A stretch of 64,000 nt of DNA from Niveispirillum sp943371025 (GCA_943371025.1 CALRTC020000029.1:18932-82931); one strand, 5' to 3'; numbered from the stretch's first letter, positions 19,101-27,598 are shown. Translations and numbers: made by a program. Notes: generated by a model from the letters alone, not told the origin.

Positions 19101-19252
19101 CGGACGATCACATGGCTGCGGGCGCCGCCGGCGGCCAGATTGCTGTCCACAATCCGCAGGATGGCATTCAATTCGGCATCCCGGCCCGTGCGAAGGCGCA
19201 GGATCGTCGCGTCATCAATATCGTGGGGATTGAAACGGAAAATGCCAGACAT
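16157..19252 (-). CDS. Large AAA/STAND-type ATPase with winged helix and C-terminal TPR array
   Basis: 1031 residues. The P-loop is at 52-59 (APRGFGKS), a Walker B-like strand at ~144-153 (LLVAIVENLD) and a sensor-1-like VMLLAGSAAG at ~180. A winged-helix-like module spans ~290-365. Residues ~500-810 are helical repeats, including five consecutive units of exactly 40 residues (611-810; e.g. QAIALRHAAWSLGQLGRHAE) that match tetratricopeptide repeats. The C-terminus ends in a Lys/Arg-rich tail. STAND NTPases use such arrays to sense a ligand and oligomerise. The start lies 3 nt after the stop of the partner ATPase gene, so the two are translationally coupled. No known nuclease or other effector domain is visible. 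Confidence 0.8.
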   Translation of the reverse strand: MSGIFRFNPHDIDDATILRLRTGRDAELNAILRIVDSNLAAGGARSHVIVRAPRGFGKSFLMRLTQLELSGRRAAGESVGVALLPEEQMNINAPDLLLREIRRVFLREPPQSVVPQWERSGLWEQARADLDAALDATFGTGKGLLVAIVENLDMLLAKAFPERVEQATLRHWLNDSGNRVMLLAGSAAGDIDNLPAAPLFRQFTAVELHGWSEADCVAYLGKLVQERQQELTPEREAKARAIATFIGGNPRLSVILGDVLLNDDALTTAELLDKLVDELTPYYQDRIQSLGGRAQSLLDALLRGGEPCSQSALADRVGAKQSDIARAFRELQAGRIVVGDRATDGKETLYRVEDRVFAHYYRKRHLLHGQEYSPFEAIAEFLKLYFNNPEKREQAMRLALSGKGPEARFLLSLANQEQAPRPQDIRNREGMARELVDRCLTAIGRMAPEWRDLLAQDMDGIGLDRAVAADICARLSRREVPESLSVWHRLLLAIAHYLAGVDNKALQDTRAIEEQFQQTDNHDGQVTALLLMSALYPSQAPERLNSLKAAWELVDVDESLQDQELVSRCLAWAYIQIDQYADAITAAHRAFEVVSRALELDTDHKQDWIVPQAIALRYTAFSLGQLGQYTEAVAAARQAATLAHQANRPDEQAVALRLAALGLRGLGYHEEAVATAREAAALAYQAGQPDEQAIALRHAAWSLGQLGRHAEAVATAREAAALAHQTDQPDAQARALHYAAWSLLQLGLLGDATATAEDAASIAAEIGDDYEQAECLRIMAVGFSLSGQHEAAIKRAREAFALAAPQGNHFVVEHALFWVTRSAAALNRDDDVRWAAEQWLPLLTQLSTGDNARRAPRNLWHLAPALLRRNRWADDLPLLRRAWPHFDDAEYAHVDELTATAAITLSEEQGRATAYAAIAECVRALASGGDAEVDFTPFLNGLLDELAAKLTDAGLLKDLAGLLRDELSPRYATRAALMEAAALFHAAGRDPAALQRVDPDIALAIRRVWMPEPAETPPSTPKRRTGRKKKG
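16823..17422 (-). repeat. Five tandem 120-bp (40-residue) TPR-encoding repeats
   Basis: Within the large ATPase gene, codons 611-810 consist of five units of exactly 120 bp. Units 1-3 share near-identical cores at protein level (SLGQLG, EAVATAREAAALA, QPDEQA) and visibly similar DNA. This suggests recent internal duplication and possible repeat-number variation. Confidence 0.8.
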
Positions 19253-19255
19253 GGC

Positions 19256-20464
19256 CTAAACCCCCAACCACAGGCGGACAAGGGGGGATGTGGGCGACAC
19301 GCCCTGTGTATGGCTGATGGTCAGGAAACCATCTTCGCGCAGCATCGCCGCGAACATATCAGCCTCCGCCTTCACGATTTTCGTCAGCTTGGCCATGAAA
19401 TCCGCATGCGGCATGGGGGTGGCCTGTTCGCAGACCTGTCGGATCAGCGTGCGGATGGGCGTGACCTTTGGGGTGTAGCCCTTGATCCGTTCATCGAACT
19501 GCCCCACGAACACCGTTTCGAACTCCGGCATCAACCGGTCCTGCAGCAGGGTGTTGAAGGCGTCGCCGCCGGGCGGCGGGCCTTCATACTGAAGGTGCTG
19601 CATGGCATATTGAATGATGGCGGGATAAAGTGCCGGCAGGGCGCCGACCAGCCATCCCGTCATGTCCTCACGCCACCAGGACAACCCGGCGCCCGTCGCC
19701 AGTGCCGACACCATCCCGGATGCTTCACCGGCGGAAAGCGGCAGAAGGTCGAAACGGTTCAGATCGCGGAGCAGGTTCCCGTCAATATTGTGACGTCGGA
19801 CCCAACTATGCATGCCGATGGAGCCGGTGATCAGCATCGGCATGCCCTGTTTGCGCCAATAGGTGAGTTGCCCCAGCAGTGATTCGATCTGTGAGGCGGT
19901 CGCGCCTGCCTTCATGGCATGGTCGCAAAGGTCGACAACCTCATCCAACAACAGGATAGGGCGCTTCTCCAGCTCCAGCGTTTTGATCTGGTCGCCGATG
20001 AAACGGCCGATGGCAACGCTGTATTCGCTGAGGTCGTGCTGCTGGGGTGAACCCTGCGGGGCCTTCCCCTTGGAGCGCAGCCAGGGCAGAACCGCGTCGA
20101 GGATGATCGCCGGGATGGTCTGCGCGTTGTTCAGGGCCTCCGTAATCTCTTTCCCGCAGCCCGACCGAGCCAATGCCTTCAGATATTCCTTAAAGAAATT
20201 TCCCAGGTGACCGATGCTTTGCACGTCCATGGCGATGACGTGGCGGTCCCTCTCCGCCAGCCGCGTCGACACCGCTCTCATGACGCTGGATTTGCCGATG
20301 CGGCGCAGCCCGAACAGGCTGGCGCTGTCGCCGCGTAACAGCGTGTTGATGATGCGGCGTTCGACATCTGCACGGGGCAGATAGTCTGCACCCTCCACGC
20401 TGTTCCCATACCGTATCCGCATGAGGGGACCTATGATCAATGGCTCATATCTGCCTTTGCTCAT
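19256..20464 (-). CDS. AAA ATPase (archaeal-ATPase/MNS-like), partner of the TPR ATPase
   Basis: 402 residues from the ATG at 20464, chosen because AGGAAGG lies just upstream; an in-frame ATG at 20488 adds eight residues. The P-loop is GLRRIGKSSVMRAV (~residues 51-60 after a short N-terminal lead), Walker B is RPILLLDEVVDLCDH, and a sensor-like strand is GMPMLITGSIGMHSW. Spacing and motifs match the archaeal-ATPase / MNS STAND group (GLRRxGKT/S). The C-terminal half is helical with no recognised effector. It is the first gene of a two-gene operon. Paired ATPases of this kind with a repeat-bearing partner occur in bacterial immunity loci, but the function here is inference only. Confidence 0.78.
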   Translation of the reverse strand: MSKGRYEPLIIGPLMRIRYGNSVEGADYLPRADVERRIINTLLRGDSASLFGLRRIGKSSVMRAVSTRLAERDRHVIAMDVQSIGHLGNFFKEYLKALARSGCGKEITEALNNAQTIPAIILDAVLPWLRSKGKAPQGSPQQHDLSEYSVAIGRFIGDQIKTLELEKRPILLLDEVVDLCDHAMKAGATASQIESLLGQLTYWRKQGMPMLITGSIGMHSWVRRHNIDGNLLRDLNRFDLLPLSAGEASGMVSALATGAGLSWWREDMTGWLVGALPALYPAIIQYAMQHLQYEGPPPGGDAFNTLLQDRLMPEFETVFVGQFDERIKGYTPKVTPIRTLIRQVCEQATPMPHADFMAKLTKIVKAEADMFAAMLREDGFLTISHTQGVSPTSPLVRLWLGV

Positions 20465-20500
20465 ACCTTCCTGATGCCGGATCGTCAATTATGATTTCTA

Positions 20501-20526
20501 ACAGATATCTGTGAATGGACATATGT
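20501..20526. promoter_or_regulatory. Two palindromes in the ATPase operon promoter region
   Basis: ACAGATATCTGT (20501-20512, perfect 12-bp palindrome) and ACATATGT (20519-20526, perfect 8-bp palindrome) have centres 16 bp apart, 37-62 bp before the ATPase start. This layout fits cooperative binding by a dimeric repressor. Confidence 0.4.
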
Positions 20527-20537
20527 GAAGGGCATAA

Positions 20538-20575
20538 ACAAAAACCCCCGCCGGATCGCTCCGGCGGGGGGTTTC
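20538..20575 (-). terminator. Intrinsic terminator of sucCD (minus strand)
   Basis: A GC-rich stem (CCCCCGCCGG with CCGGCGGGGG, 6-nt loop) lies 28 bp downstream of the sucD stop. On the minus strand it is followed by TTTTTGTTT. Confidence 0.9.
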
Positions 20576-20602
20576 ATTACTGCAACGCTGTGAGCCGAAA
20601 AA

Positions 20603-21475
20603 TCAGCCCAGCGCCTTGACCATGGTCGAACCCAGGCTGGCCGGGCTTTCGGAGACATGGATGCCGGCGGCGCGCATCGCGTCGACCTTGAATTCGGCCG
20701 TGTCGTTGCCGCCAGAGATCACCGCACCGGCATGGCCCATGCGGCGGCCCGGGGGGGCCGTGCGGCCGGCGATGAAGCCGACGACGGGCTTCTTCAGGCC
20801 CGACGCCTTGATGTACTCCGCACCGTTCACCTCTGCGTCACCACCGATCTCACCGATCATGATGATGCCGACGGTTTCCGGATCGCTGGCGAACATCTCC
20901 AGCGCGTCCACGAAGTTCGTGCCGTTGACCGGATCGCCGCCGATGCCGATGCAGGTGGTCTGGCCCAGGCCGGCGGCCGTCGTCTGCGCCACCGCTTCAT
21001 AAGTCAGCGTGCCGGAACGGGAGACGATGCCGATCTTGCCACGCTTGTGGATGTGGCCCGGCATGATGCCGATCTTGCACTCGTCCGGGGTGATGACGCC
21101 CGGGCAGTTCGGACCGATCAGACGCGTGCCGCTGTTGGCCAGGGCCCGCTTGACGCGGACCATGTCCAGCACCGGGATGCCTTCGGTGATGCAGACCACC
21201 AGCGGCAGTTCGGCATCGATGGCTTCCAGGATGGCGTCGGCCGCGAAGGGCGGCGGCACATAGATGACGGAAGCGTTGGCGCCCGTCTTCAGCACCGCGT
21301 CCGACACGGTGTCGAACACCGGCAGGTCAAGATGCTTGGAACCGCCCTTACCGGGCGTGACGCCGCCGACCATCTTCGTGCCATAGGCGATGGCCTGTTC
21401 GGAGTGGAAGGTCCCCTGCGCGCCGGTAAAGCCCTGGCAGATGACCTTGGTGTCTTTGTTGACGAGAACGGCCAT
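20603..21475 (-). CDS. sucD: Succinyl-CoA synthetase alpha subunit
   Basis: 290 residues, the standard size. Succinyl-CoA ligase converts succinyl-CoA + NDP + Pi to succinate + CoA + NTP in the TCA cycle. The CoA-binding Rossmann start is clear (VICQGFTGAQGTFHSEQA), as are IGPNCPGVITPDECKIG and the phosphohistidine loop RRMGHAGAVISGGNDTAEFK near residue ~245. It begins 1 nt after the sucC stop, so the two subunits are translationally coupled, and it is followed by a strong terminator. Confidence 0.97.
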   Translation of the reverse strand: MAVLVNKDTKVICQGFTGAQGTFHSEQAIAYGTKMVGGVTPGKGGSKHLDLPVFDTVSDAVLKTGANASVIYVPPPFAADAILEAIDAELPLVVCITEGIPVLDMVRVKRALANSGTRLIGPNCPGVITPDECKIGIMPGHIHKRGKIGIVSRSGTLTYEAVAQTTAAGLGQTTCIGIGGDPVNGTNFVDALEMFASDPETVGIIMIGEIGGDAEVNGAEYIKASGLKKPVVGFIAGRTAPPGRRMGHAGAVISGGNDTAEFKVDAMRAAGIHVSESPASLGSTMVKALG

Positions 21476-21476
21476 G

Positions 21477-22673
<1,197 letters not shown>

Positions 22674-23079
22674 TGGTCAGCCGTCTTGCTCTGGATGGGA
22701 GACGGGCCGGCCAAGCGGGGGGTCCGCAGGGCCGCGCGCGGGGCTGATCCCTGCGCGGGCGGCACTTTAGCACTATGCCCAACGGGATCAACCATCCAAA
22801 GGTCCCGGACAGGCCCCCCGAACATAGCGAAAATGCCGTGGCGATGGCAGTGAGCGGGGCGGGTGGCATGGCGCAAACCCTTGCGCTGCAACAGGCGCAT
22901 GCCGCATCTGCACAGGAATCCACCCCGCGCGCGCAGGGGTGCCATGTAATGCGTACAAGTCCGCTACCGGCCCCCGGCGGCCAAAACGCGGCGGGACGGG
23001 CGACCATGTGGCGATGGGCAGGGGCCATGTCCGGTCCGCCGGACGCGGCCCCTGGTCCGATCCACGGGTCCGGGAAGGA
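22674..23079. other. 406-bp intergenic region upstream of sucC
   Basis: Expected to hold the sucCD promoter on the minus strand and the end of the small secreted-protein transcript. Minus-strand ORFs here lack a ribosome binding site and have shadow-like composition. I see no clear intrinsic terminator or operator. Confidence 0.4.
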
Positions 23080-23394
23080 TCAGCCGCCGCGGCTCTTGAA
23101 GGCCTTCAACTGCTTGTTGAAGTTGGCGGCCAGCTTCTCCATGCGCTCGGTCGACTTGTTATAGCCTTCCACATCCATCTTGCCACGCTTGCCTTCGGCG
23201 GTCAGGCAGGCCTGATATTCTTCCGTCGCGGCGATGTAGGACTTCACGGCTTTCACGGCATCGGCCATCTGGGCTTCCGTTGCGGTGGACCCATCGGGCA
23301 GCGCCGGCGGTTCACCCTGTTCACAACCCGCAAAGGCGGCGGGCGCGAAGATACCGGACAGAATCGTGGTGATCAGGATTGCTTTCTTCATCAT
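23080..23394 (-). CDS. Small secreted cysteine-containing protein, copy 1
   Basis: 104 residues: a signal peptide (MMKKAILITTILSGIFAPAAFA) and a mature part of about 80 residues beginning GCEQGEPPALPDG, with a second cysteine in EEYQACLTAEGK. The rest is a predicted helical hairpin with a basic C-terminus (NFNKQLKAFKSRGG). The two cysteines probably form one disulfide in the periplasm. It is a clear paralogue of the gene at 23752, same length and alignable throughout. Function unknown. It lies between mdh and sucC with its own AT-rich leader. Confidence 0.75.
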   Translation of the reverse strand: MMKKAILITTILSGIFAPAAFAGCEQGEPPALPDGSTATEAQMADAVKAVKSYIAATEEYQACLTAEGKRGKMDVEGYNKSTERMEKLAANFNKQLKAFKSRGG

Positions 23395-23751
23395 TGGACA
23401 CCCCCACAGAACTATAAAATTTTAGGAAACATTAATTCCCATCCCGCAATGGAATCGGATTTTTGTTTCCTGGCGTTTTTATTGGGTGCCAAGTTATCCC
23501 CAAATGACTAATTATTAGGCGTGTTCGCCATTTTCTCCCTAAACTTAAGGATAAGGATAGTTTCAACATCACCGCCCGTCAATTCCATCGGGCATGGAGA
23601 AAAACACAAAAGGCCCGGAAATCGGCTGATTTCCAGGATCGGGCACCGGTCTGTGAAAAATCGGGACGGGCGGCGCGTCGGCGCCCCCTTGGACAGAAAA
23701 CCCCGCACCGGTAACCGGCGCGGGGTCTGTCTCCAGCCAGGACGGCTGAAA
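23395..23751. other. 357-bp gap between the two small secreted-protein genes
   Basis: The left part (to about 23570) is AT-rich and should carry the promoter of the 23080 gene. The right part holds two tandem minus-strand terminators for the 23752 gene. No coding sequence is supported. Confidence 0.5.
23600..23725 (-). terminator. Two tandem intrinsic terminators (minus strand)
   Basis: First hairpin at 23701-23725 (CCCCGC, CCGG/CCGG inner stem, GCGGGG) with TTTTCTG after it on the minus strand. Second at 23617-23634 (GGAAATC / GATTTCC, loop of 4), followed on the minus strand by GGGCC and TTTTGTGTTTTT. Both serve the gene starting at 24066. Confidence 0.8.
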
Positions 23752-24066
23752 TCAGCCGTTGCGGGCCTTGAAGGTCTTCAGCTGCTTGTTGAAGTCAGCA
23801 GCCAGAGCTTCCATGCGGGCGGCGGACTGGTTGTAGGCGTCGATATCGACCTTGCCACCCTTGCCGGCTGCTTCCAGGCAGGCCTGGTATTCTTCCGTGG
23901 CCACGATATAGGCCTTAACGGCCTTCATGGTCTCGGCCATCTGGGCCTCGGTGGCCGTGGCGCCATCCACCAACTTCGGCGGCATGCCCTGCTCGCAGCC
24001 AGCGGCGAAGGCGGAGGTGGCGGACAGGGTCAGCAGGGCGGTGGCGAACAGCAGGGCGGTCTTCAT
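23752..24066 (-). CDS. Small secreted cysteine-containing protein, copy 2
   Basis: 104 residues: a signal peptide (MKTALLFATALLTLSATSAFA) and a mature start AGCEQGMPPKLVDGATATE. It shares AQMAETMKAVKAYIVATEEYQACLE and NFNKQLKTFKARNG-type positions with copy 1; both cysteines are conserved. This is a tandem duplication of a small envelope protein of unknown role. It has its own terminators, so the two copies are probably transcribed separately and may be regulated differently. Confidence 0.75.
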   Translation of the reverse strand: MKTALLFATALLTLSATSAFAAGCEQGMPPKLVDGATATEAQMAETMKAVKAYIVATEEYQACLEAAGKGGKVDIDAYNQSAARMEALAADFNKQLKTFKARNG

Positions 24067-24523
24067 TGGGATATCCTATTCCTTCGTCAAGGCCGTCGAA
24101 CTGCGGGGGACGGCGGTCGCGGGTTTAGCGTCAAGCAAGGCCAAGGGCAACGGCTTCGCGCCTGTCACAAGGGCGGAGCCGCCATTCCCGGCAATGTCAA
24201 ATGAGCCGACCCGGGACGCGTGCGCCACAGGCCGAGAGGTGTGGGATATGGCTTCGCAAGGTCTTTCCGCCGCATCAGGGAGGACCCGGTGTGGCGGCCT
24301 TGTCGTGGCGTGGACTATAGGCGGCACCCGTAACCGAATAGTTAATTTTATGAAGGGAACCTATCCTTTCGTCGTGCGACAATGCAGACCAGTTCTGCAA
24401 CGTCCGCAATCATCCGATACTATGTCTTTGCAAATAATTCGCGGGATTTTATCTAATATTTTATCTATGGACGCTTCGTTTCACCGCCGGCCGGGCGCAG
24501 GAAACATCCGAGACAATATGTGA

Positions 24524-24693
24524 TGCCGACGGTCATAATTTATAACCGTCGGCACGGCGGCGACCGCCGCCGCGCCGCTCGTGCGGCGTAATACTGATCT
24601 GCATTGATCAGAACCTGCGGTTCAGATCAATGCAGCCCTCAGGCGCCGGCGATTGAGGTGCTGGAAAGATTGACCATCGGTCAAGATTTCCAG
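24524..24693 (-). repeat. Mosaic intergenic hairpin element, copy A
   Basis: Four successive hairpins: TGCCGACGGT/ACCGTCGGCA (24524-24554); a conserved 40-bp double-hairpin core (24551-24590); a 17-bp stem with one mismatch starting CTGCATTGATC (24599-24635); and a 15-bp stem starting CTGGAAA (24661-24693). Read on the minus strand, the core is 37/40 identical to copy B at 53823-53862, and a 17-bp module at 24642-24658 is 15/17 identical to 53788-53804. The bordering palindromes differ completely between copies. Confidence 0.75.
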
Positions 24694-24715
24694 CCGATGG
24701 TGTGAAAGGCCGCGG

Positions 24716-24755
24716 AAAAGAAAAACCCCGCGCCCGGAAAACCCAGGCGCGGGGT
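24716..24755 (-). terminator. Intrinsic terminator of mdh (minus strand)
   Basis: A 10-bp stem (ACCCCGCGCC with GGCGCGGGGT, 11-nt loop) is followed on the minus strand by TTTTTCTTTT, 38 bp after the mdh stop. Confidence 0.92.
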
Positions 24756-24792
24756 CATTCAGCCTCGTCCGGCCGGACGGCCGGGAGCGGGA

Positions 24793-25758
24793 TCAGCCTT
24801 CGGCCGAAACCTTCTTGGTCACATCGACCAGCACCTTAACGGCGTCGACCGACTTGTCGAAATTGGCCTTCTCCTCGGCGGACAGCTCGATCTCGATGAT
24901 CTTTTCCACGCCCTTGGAGCCGATGATGGTCGGCACGCCGATATAGAGGCCGTCCACACCATACTGGCCGGTCAGCTTGGCGGCCACCGGCAGGACGCGC
25001 TTCTTGTCCTTCAGATAGCTTTCGGCCATGGCGATGGCGGAAGCGGCCGGGGCGTAGAAGGCGGAGCCGGTCTTCAGCAGGCCGACGATCTCCGCCCCGC
25101 CGTCACGGGTGCGCTGCACGATCTTGTCCAGCTTCTCCTGCGTGGTCCAGCCCATCTTCACCAGGTCGGGCAGCGGGATGCCGGCGACGGTGGAGTAACG
25201 GACCGACGGGACCATGGTATCGCCATGGCCGCCCAGCACGAAGGCGGTGACGTCTTCGACCGACACGCCGAATTCTTCGGCCAGGAACCAGCGGAAGCGG
25301 GCGCTGTCCAGAACGCCGGCCATGCCGACCACCTTCTCCGGCGGCAGGCCCGACACTTCCTGGAACAGGCCGACCATGGCGTCCAGCGGGTTGGTGATGA
25401 CGATGACGAAGGCGTTGGGGGCGTGTTCCTTGACGCCGGCGGCCACGACCTTGATGACCTTGGCGTTGATGCCGACCAGATCGTCACGGCTCATGCCCGG
25501 CTTGCGCGGCACGCCGGCGGTGATGATCACCACATCGGCGCCGGCGATGTCGGCATAGTCGGACGTGCCCGAATAACCGGCGTCGAAGCCCTGGACCGGC
25601 GACAGTTCGGCGATGTCCAGCGCCTTGCCCTTGGCAACGCCCGCAAAGTCCGGAATGTCGAGCAGGATGACGTCACCCAGCTCCTTCTGACCGGCCAGCA
25701 GGGCCAGCGTGCCGCCGATCTGGCCGGCGCCGATCAAGGCGATCTTCTTGCGTGCCAT
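24793..25758 (-). CDS. mdh: Malate dehydrogenase (LDH-like type)
   Basis: 321 residues; NAD-dependent oxidation of malate to oxaloacetate. The Rossmann start IALIGAGQIGGTLALLAG and Asp of LLDIPD indicate NAD use. The substrate loop GVPRKPGMSRDDL, ITNPLDAMV and the catalytic GGHGDTMVPSVRYS are intact. Closest to the LDH-like MDH group common in alphaproteobacteria. AAGGGAAA precedes the ATG. It is separated from sucCD by the two small secreted-protein genes, so it is not a simple mdh-sucCD operon. Confidence 0.97.
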   Translation of the reverse strand: MARKKIALIGAGQIGGTLALLAGQKELGDVILLDIPDFAGVAKGKALDIAELSPVQGFDAGYSGTSDYADIAGADVVIITAGVPRKPGMSRDDLVGINAKVIKVVAAGVKEHAPNAFVIVITNPLDAMVGLFQEVSGLPPEKVVGMAGVLDSARFRWFLAEEFGVSVEDVTAFVLGGHGDTMVPSVRYSTVAGIPLPDLVKMGWTTQEKLDKIVQRTRDGGAEIVGLLKTGSAFYAPAASAIAMAESYLKDKKRVLPVAAKLTGQYGVDGLYIGVPTIIGSKGVEKIIEIELSAEEKANFDKSVDAVKVLVDVTKKVSAEG

Positions 25759-26162
25759 GGGAATTTCCCTTCGATTTGGTTCGGGACAGGAAACAAGATT
25801 GCGTTGGGAACATTCGGCGCGCGCTGATGATTAGCTGCGGTGCGGAATGACCCTGGCCGGCGTGATTAGCCTGAAACAGCCGTTCGGGCAAGCCGACAAG
25901 GGTCGTGGGTGGGGGGTGGCTGGCAAGCGCCCAGCGCAGGGCGCCCATGCGCCGCGGCCCGGCGCCGGTAGCGGCCACCGCATCGTTACAGAATACCTCG
26001 GTATTCTACCAATCGGCCAAAGGCTTGAGCTTTGGCCGATTGGAGGCCGGCCACCACCGGCCCGCGCCCCCTTGCGCCCGCCAAGCCGGCGGATGGTGGC
26101 AAGCGGTGCTTGAGGGAACAAGGAAATCTCCCTTGATCGGTCACCATCAAGGGAGATTGGGG
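25759..26162. other. 404-bp intergenic region upstream of mdh
   Basis: The left part should hold the mdh promoter. 25930-26158 is packed with hairpins (copy C of the mosaic element, and a weaker second core-like stretch around 25936-25985). No coding sequence is supported. Confidence 0.5.
25991..26158 (-). repeat. Mosaic intergenic hairpin element, copy C
   Basis: Hairpins at 25991-26006 (GAATACC/GGTATTC), 26009-26043 (14-bp perfect stem CCAATCGGCCAAAG) and 26125-26158 (13-bp perfect stem AATCTCCCTTGAT). Between them, 26080-26100 is 18/21 identical to the reverse complement of 53802-53822 in copy B. 26044-26078 aligns loosely with the double-hairpin core (ACCG-CC, CGCGCC, GCG, then GCCAAGC). 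Confidence 0.6.
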
Positions 26163-26618
26163 CTACCCCCGCGGCTTGGGCTGCCACATGGCATTGACGA
26201 TGACCCAGCGGTCGCCGAAGCGGCCCAGGTGGAAATAATCGATGAACCAGGGCGTCTCCACCCGCGCCACGGCCGTGTTGCCGGCCACGTCCAGCACGCG
26301 GACCGTGCGGTCCCATTTCTCCTTTGGTGTCTTCAGCACGCCCTGGCGGGTCAGTTCCACCAGCTCGTCCTTGCTCATGCGGCGCAGGGCCAGCAGCTCG
26401 TCCGTATCCGGCTGACTGCGCACGGCGCGCTTGGCCACGTCCGGGTGCAGGGACCGGGCGACGCGGGCGGGGTCGCCCTCCAACTGGCCATCGACATAGT
26501 CATAGGCCGTGGCCTCGATGGCTTTCAGGGTGGCGGCGTCGGGCGGTGGCAGGGTCTGGGCCCCGGCGGCGGGGGACAGCAGAAATGCGGCGAACAGCAG
26601 GCAGGCGGACAGGCGCAT
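26163..26618 (-). CDS. Secreted NTF2-like / lumazine-binding-fold protein
   Basis: 151 residues from the ATG at 26618. A signal peptide (MRLSACLLFAAFLLSPAAGA) precedes one NTF2-like domain: AIEATAYDYVDGQLEGDPARVARSLHPD, KDELVELT, then strands VRVLDVAGNTAVARVET and FIDYFHLGRFGDRWVIVNAMWQPKP. This pattern matches the putative lumazine-binding (Lumazine_bd_2) group, which are periplasmic proteins with no established reaction. It is divergent from the AraC regulator gene, 80 bp apart, and may be its target; this is inference. Confidence 0.7.
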   Translation of the reverse strand: MRLSACLLFAAFLLSPAAGAQTLPPPDAATLKAIEATAYDYVDGQLEGDPARVARSLHPDVAKRAVRSQPDTDELLALRRMSKDELVELTRQGVLKTPKEKWDRTVRVLDVAGNTAVARVETPWFIDYFHLGRFGDRWVIVNAMWQPKPRG

Positions 26619-26698
26619 AAGGGTGGCTCCGGAGATGGGCAAGGTTCTGGACCCTTCCTGTGATTGACGCCGCCTGTCGCCAAGCCTGAAACTGCCGC

Positions 26699-27595
26699 AT
26701 GATCGGATCGGGCAGGGGATTGAGCGGAATGGGCAGGCGGGTGGGGGCGACGGACGGGCTGGCGGCACTGCTGCAGGGCCTGCGCCTGGACGCGATGCAC
26801 CTGGACGGGGTGCGGGTCACGCCCTTGTCGCCCGCCATCCGGCCCCACCGGTCCGGCGGGCCCGTCTTCCTGTTCGCGCGGGAAGGGGCGGCGCATATCA
26901 CCCTGGCCCAGCCCGATGCCGCACCCGTGCTGATCCGGCGCGGCAGTTTTGCGGCACTGCCCCATGGGCACGGATTCCGCTTGTCGCCCGCACCGGACCA
27001 CGCCGCCGCGTCCCTGTTGATCGGACAGGCCATGATGGGAGAGGGGGCCGGTGCGGCCCCCTTGCTGGACCGTCTGCCGCCATTGCTGTTCATGTGCCCG
27101 TCGCGCACCCTGGGCGTCGACTGGCAGGACGGCACCTTCGCCCTGATCGAAGAGGCGGCGGCGCAGGGCGATGTGGCGGGGCGTCTGGTGGCGCAGCGGC
27201 TGCTGGAGTCGCTGTTCATCATCGCCGTGCGCCGATTCCTGGAAACCAACGAAACCTACGCCCTCGGCGCCAGTCCCACGGCCACGGCCATCGGCCGCGC
27301 CCTGATGCTGTTGCAGGACCGGATGGCGGAGGATTGGACCCTGTCGGCGCTGGCCGCCGCCTGCGGCCTGTCACCGGCCACCCTGACCCGGCGTTTCCAG
27401 GCCCTGGTGGGGGAGGCGCCGATGGCGCACCTGACCCGGCTGCGCATGGAACGGGCGGCACAATGGCTGAAGACCGGGGAGGGCAAGGCGGCCGCGGTGG
27501 CGGCCCGCCTGGGATACCGGTCGGAGGCCGCCTTCGCCCGGCGGTTCAAGGAATTCCACGGCATGGGGCCCGGTGCCTTTCGCCGCGCGGGATAA
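26699..27595 (+). CDS. AraC-family regulator with cupin-type sensor domain
   Basis: 298 residues. The N-terminal half is a cupin-like ligand domain of the AraC_binding/cupin_6 type (RPHRSGGPVFLFAREGAAHITL, RRGSFAALPHGHGFRL). The C-terminal double HTH is clear: DWTLSALAAACGLSPATLTRRF with LRMERAAQWLK, and AVAARLGYRSEAAFARRFKEF ending HGMGPGAFRR. The start could be 26699 or the ATG at 26729; neither ribosome site is decisive. It is divergent from the NTF2-like gene, the natural candidate target. Confidence 0.88.
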   Translation: MIGSGRGLSGMGRRVGATDGLAALLQGLRLDAMHLDGVRVTPLSPAIRPHRSGGPVFLFAREGAAHITLAQPDAAPVLIRRGSFAALPHGHGFRLSPAPDHAAASLLIGQAMMGEGAGAAPLLDRLPPLLFMCPSRTLGVDWQDGTFALIEEAAAQGDVAGRLVAQRLLESLFIIAVRRFLETNETYALGASPTATAIGRALMLLQDRMAEDWTLSALAAACGLSPATLTRRFQALVGEAPMAHLTRLRMERAAQWLKTGEGKAAAVAARLGYRSEAAFARRFKEFHGMGPGAFRRAG

Positions 27596-27598
27596 GGA

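Larger units (their letters stand above)
24067..24792. other. 726-bp intergenic region upstream of small-protein gene and downstream of mdh
   Basis: 24067-24340 is GC-rich without a credible ORF. 24340-24520 is AT-rich and likely contains the promoter for copy 2 on the minus strand. 24524-24693 is mosaic hairpin element copy A. 24716-24755 is the mdh terminator. Confidence 0.5.
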
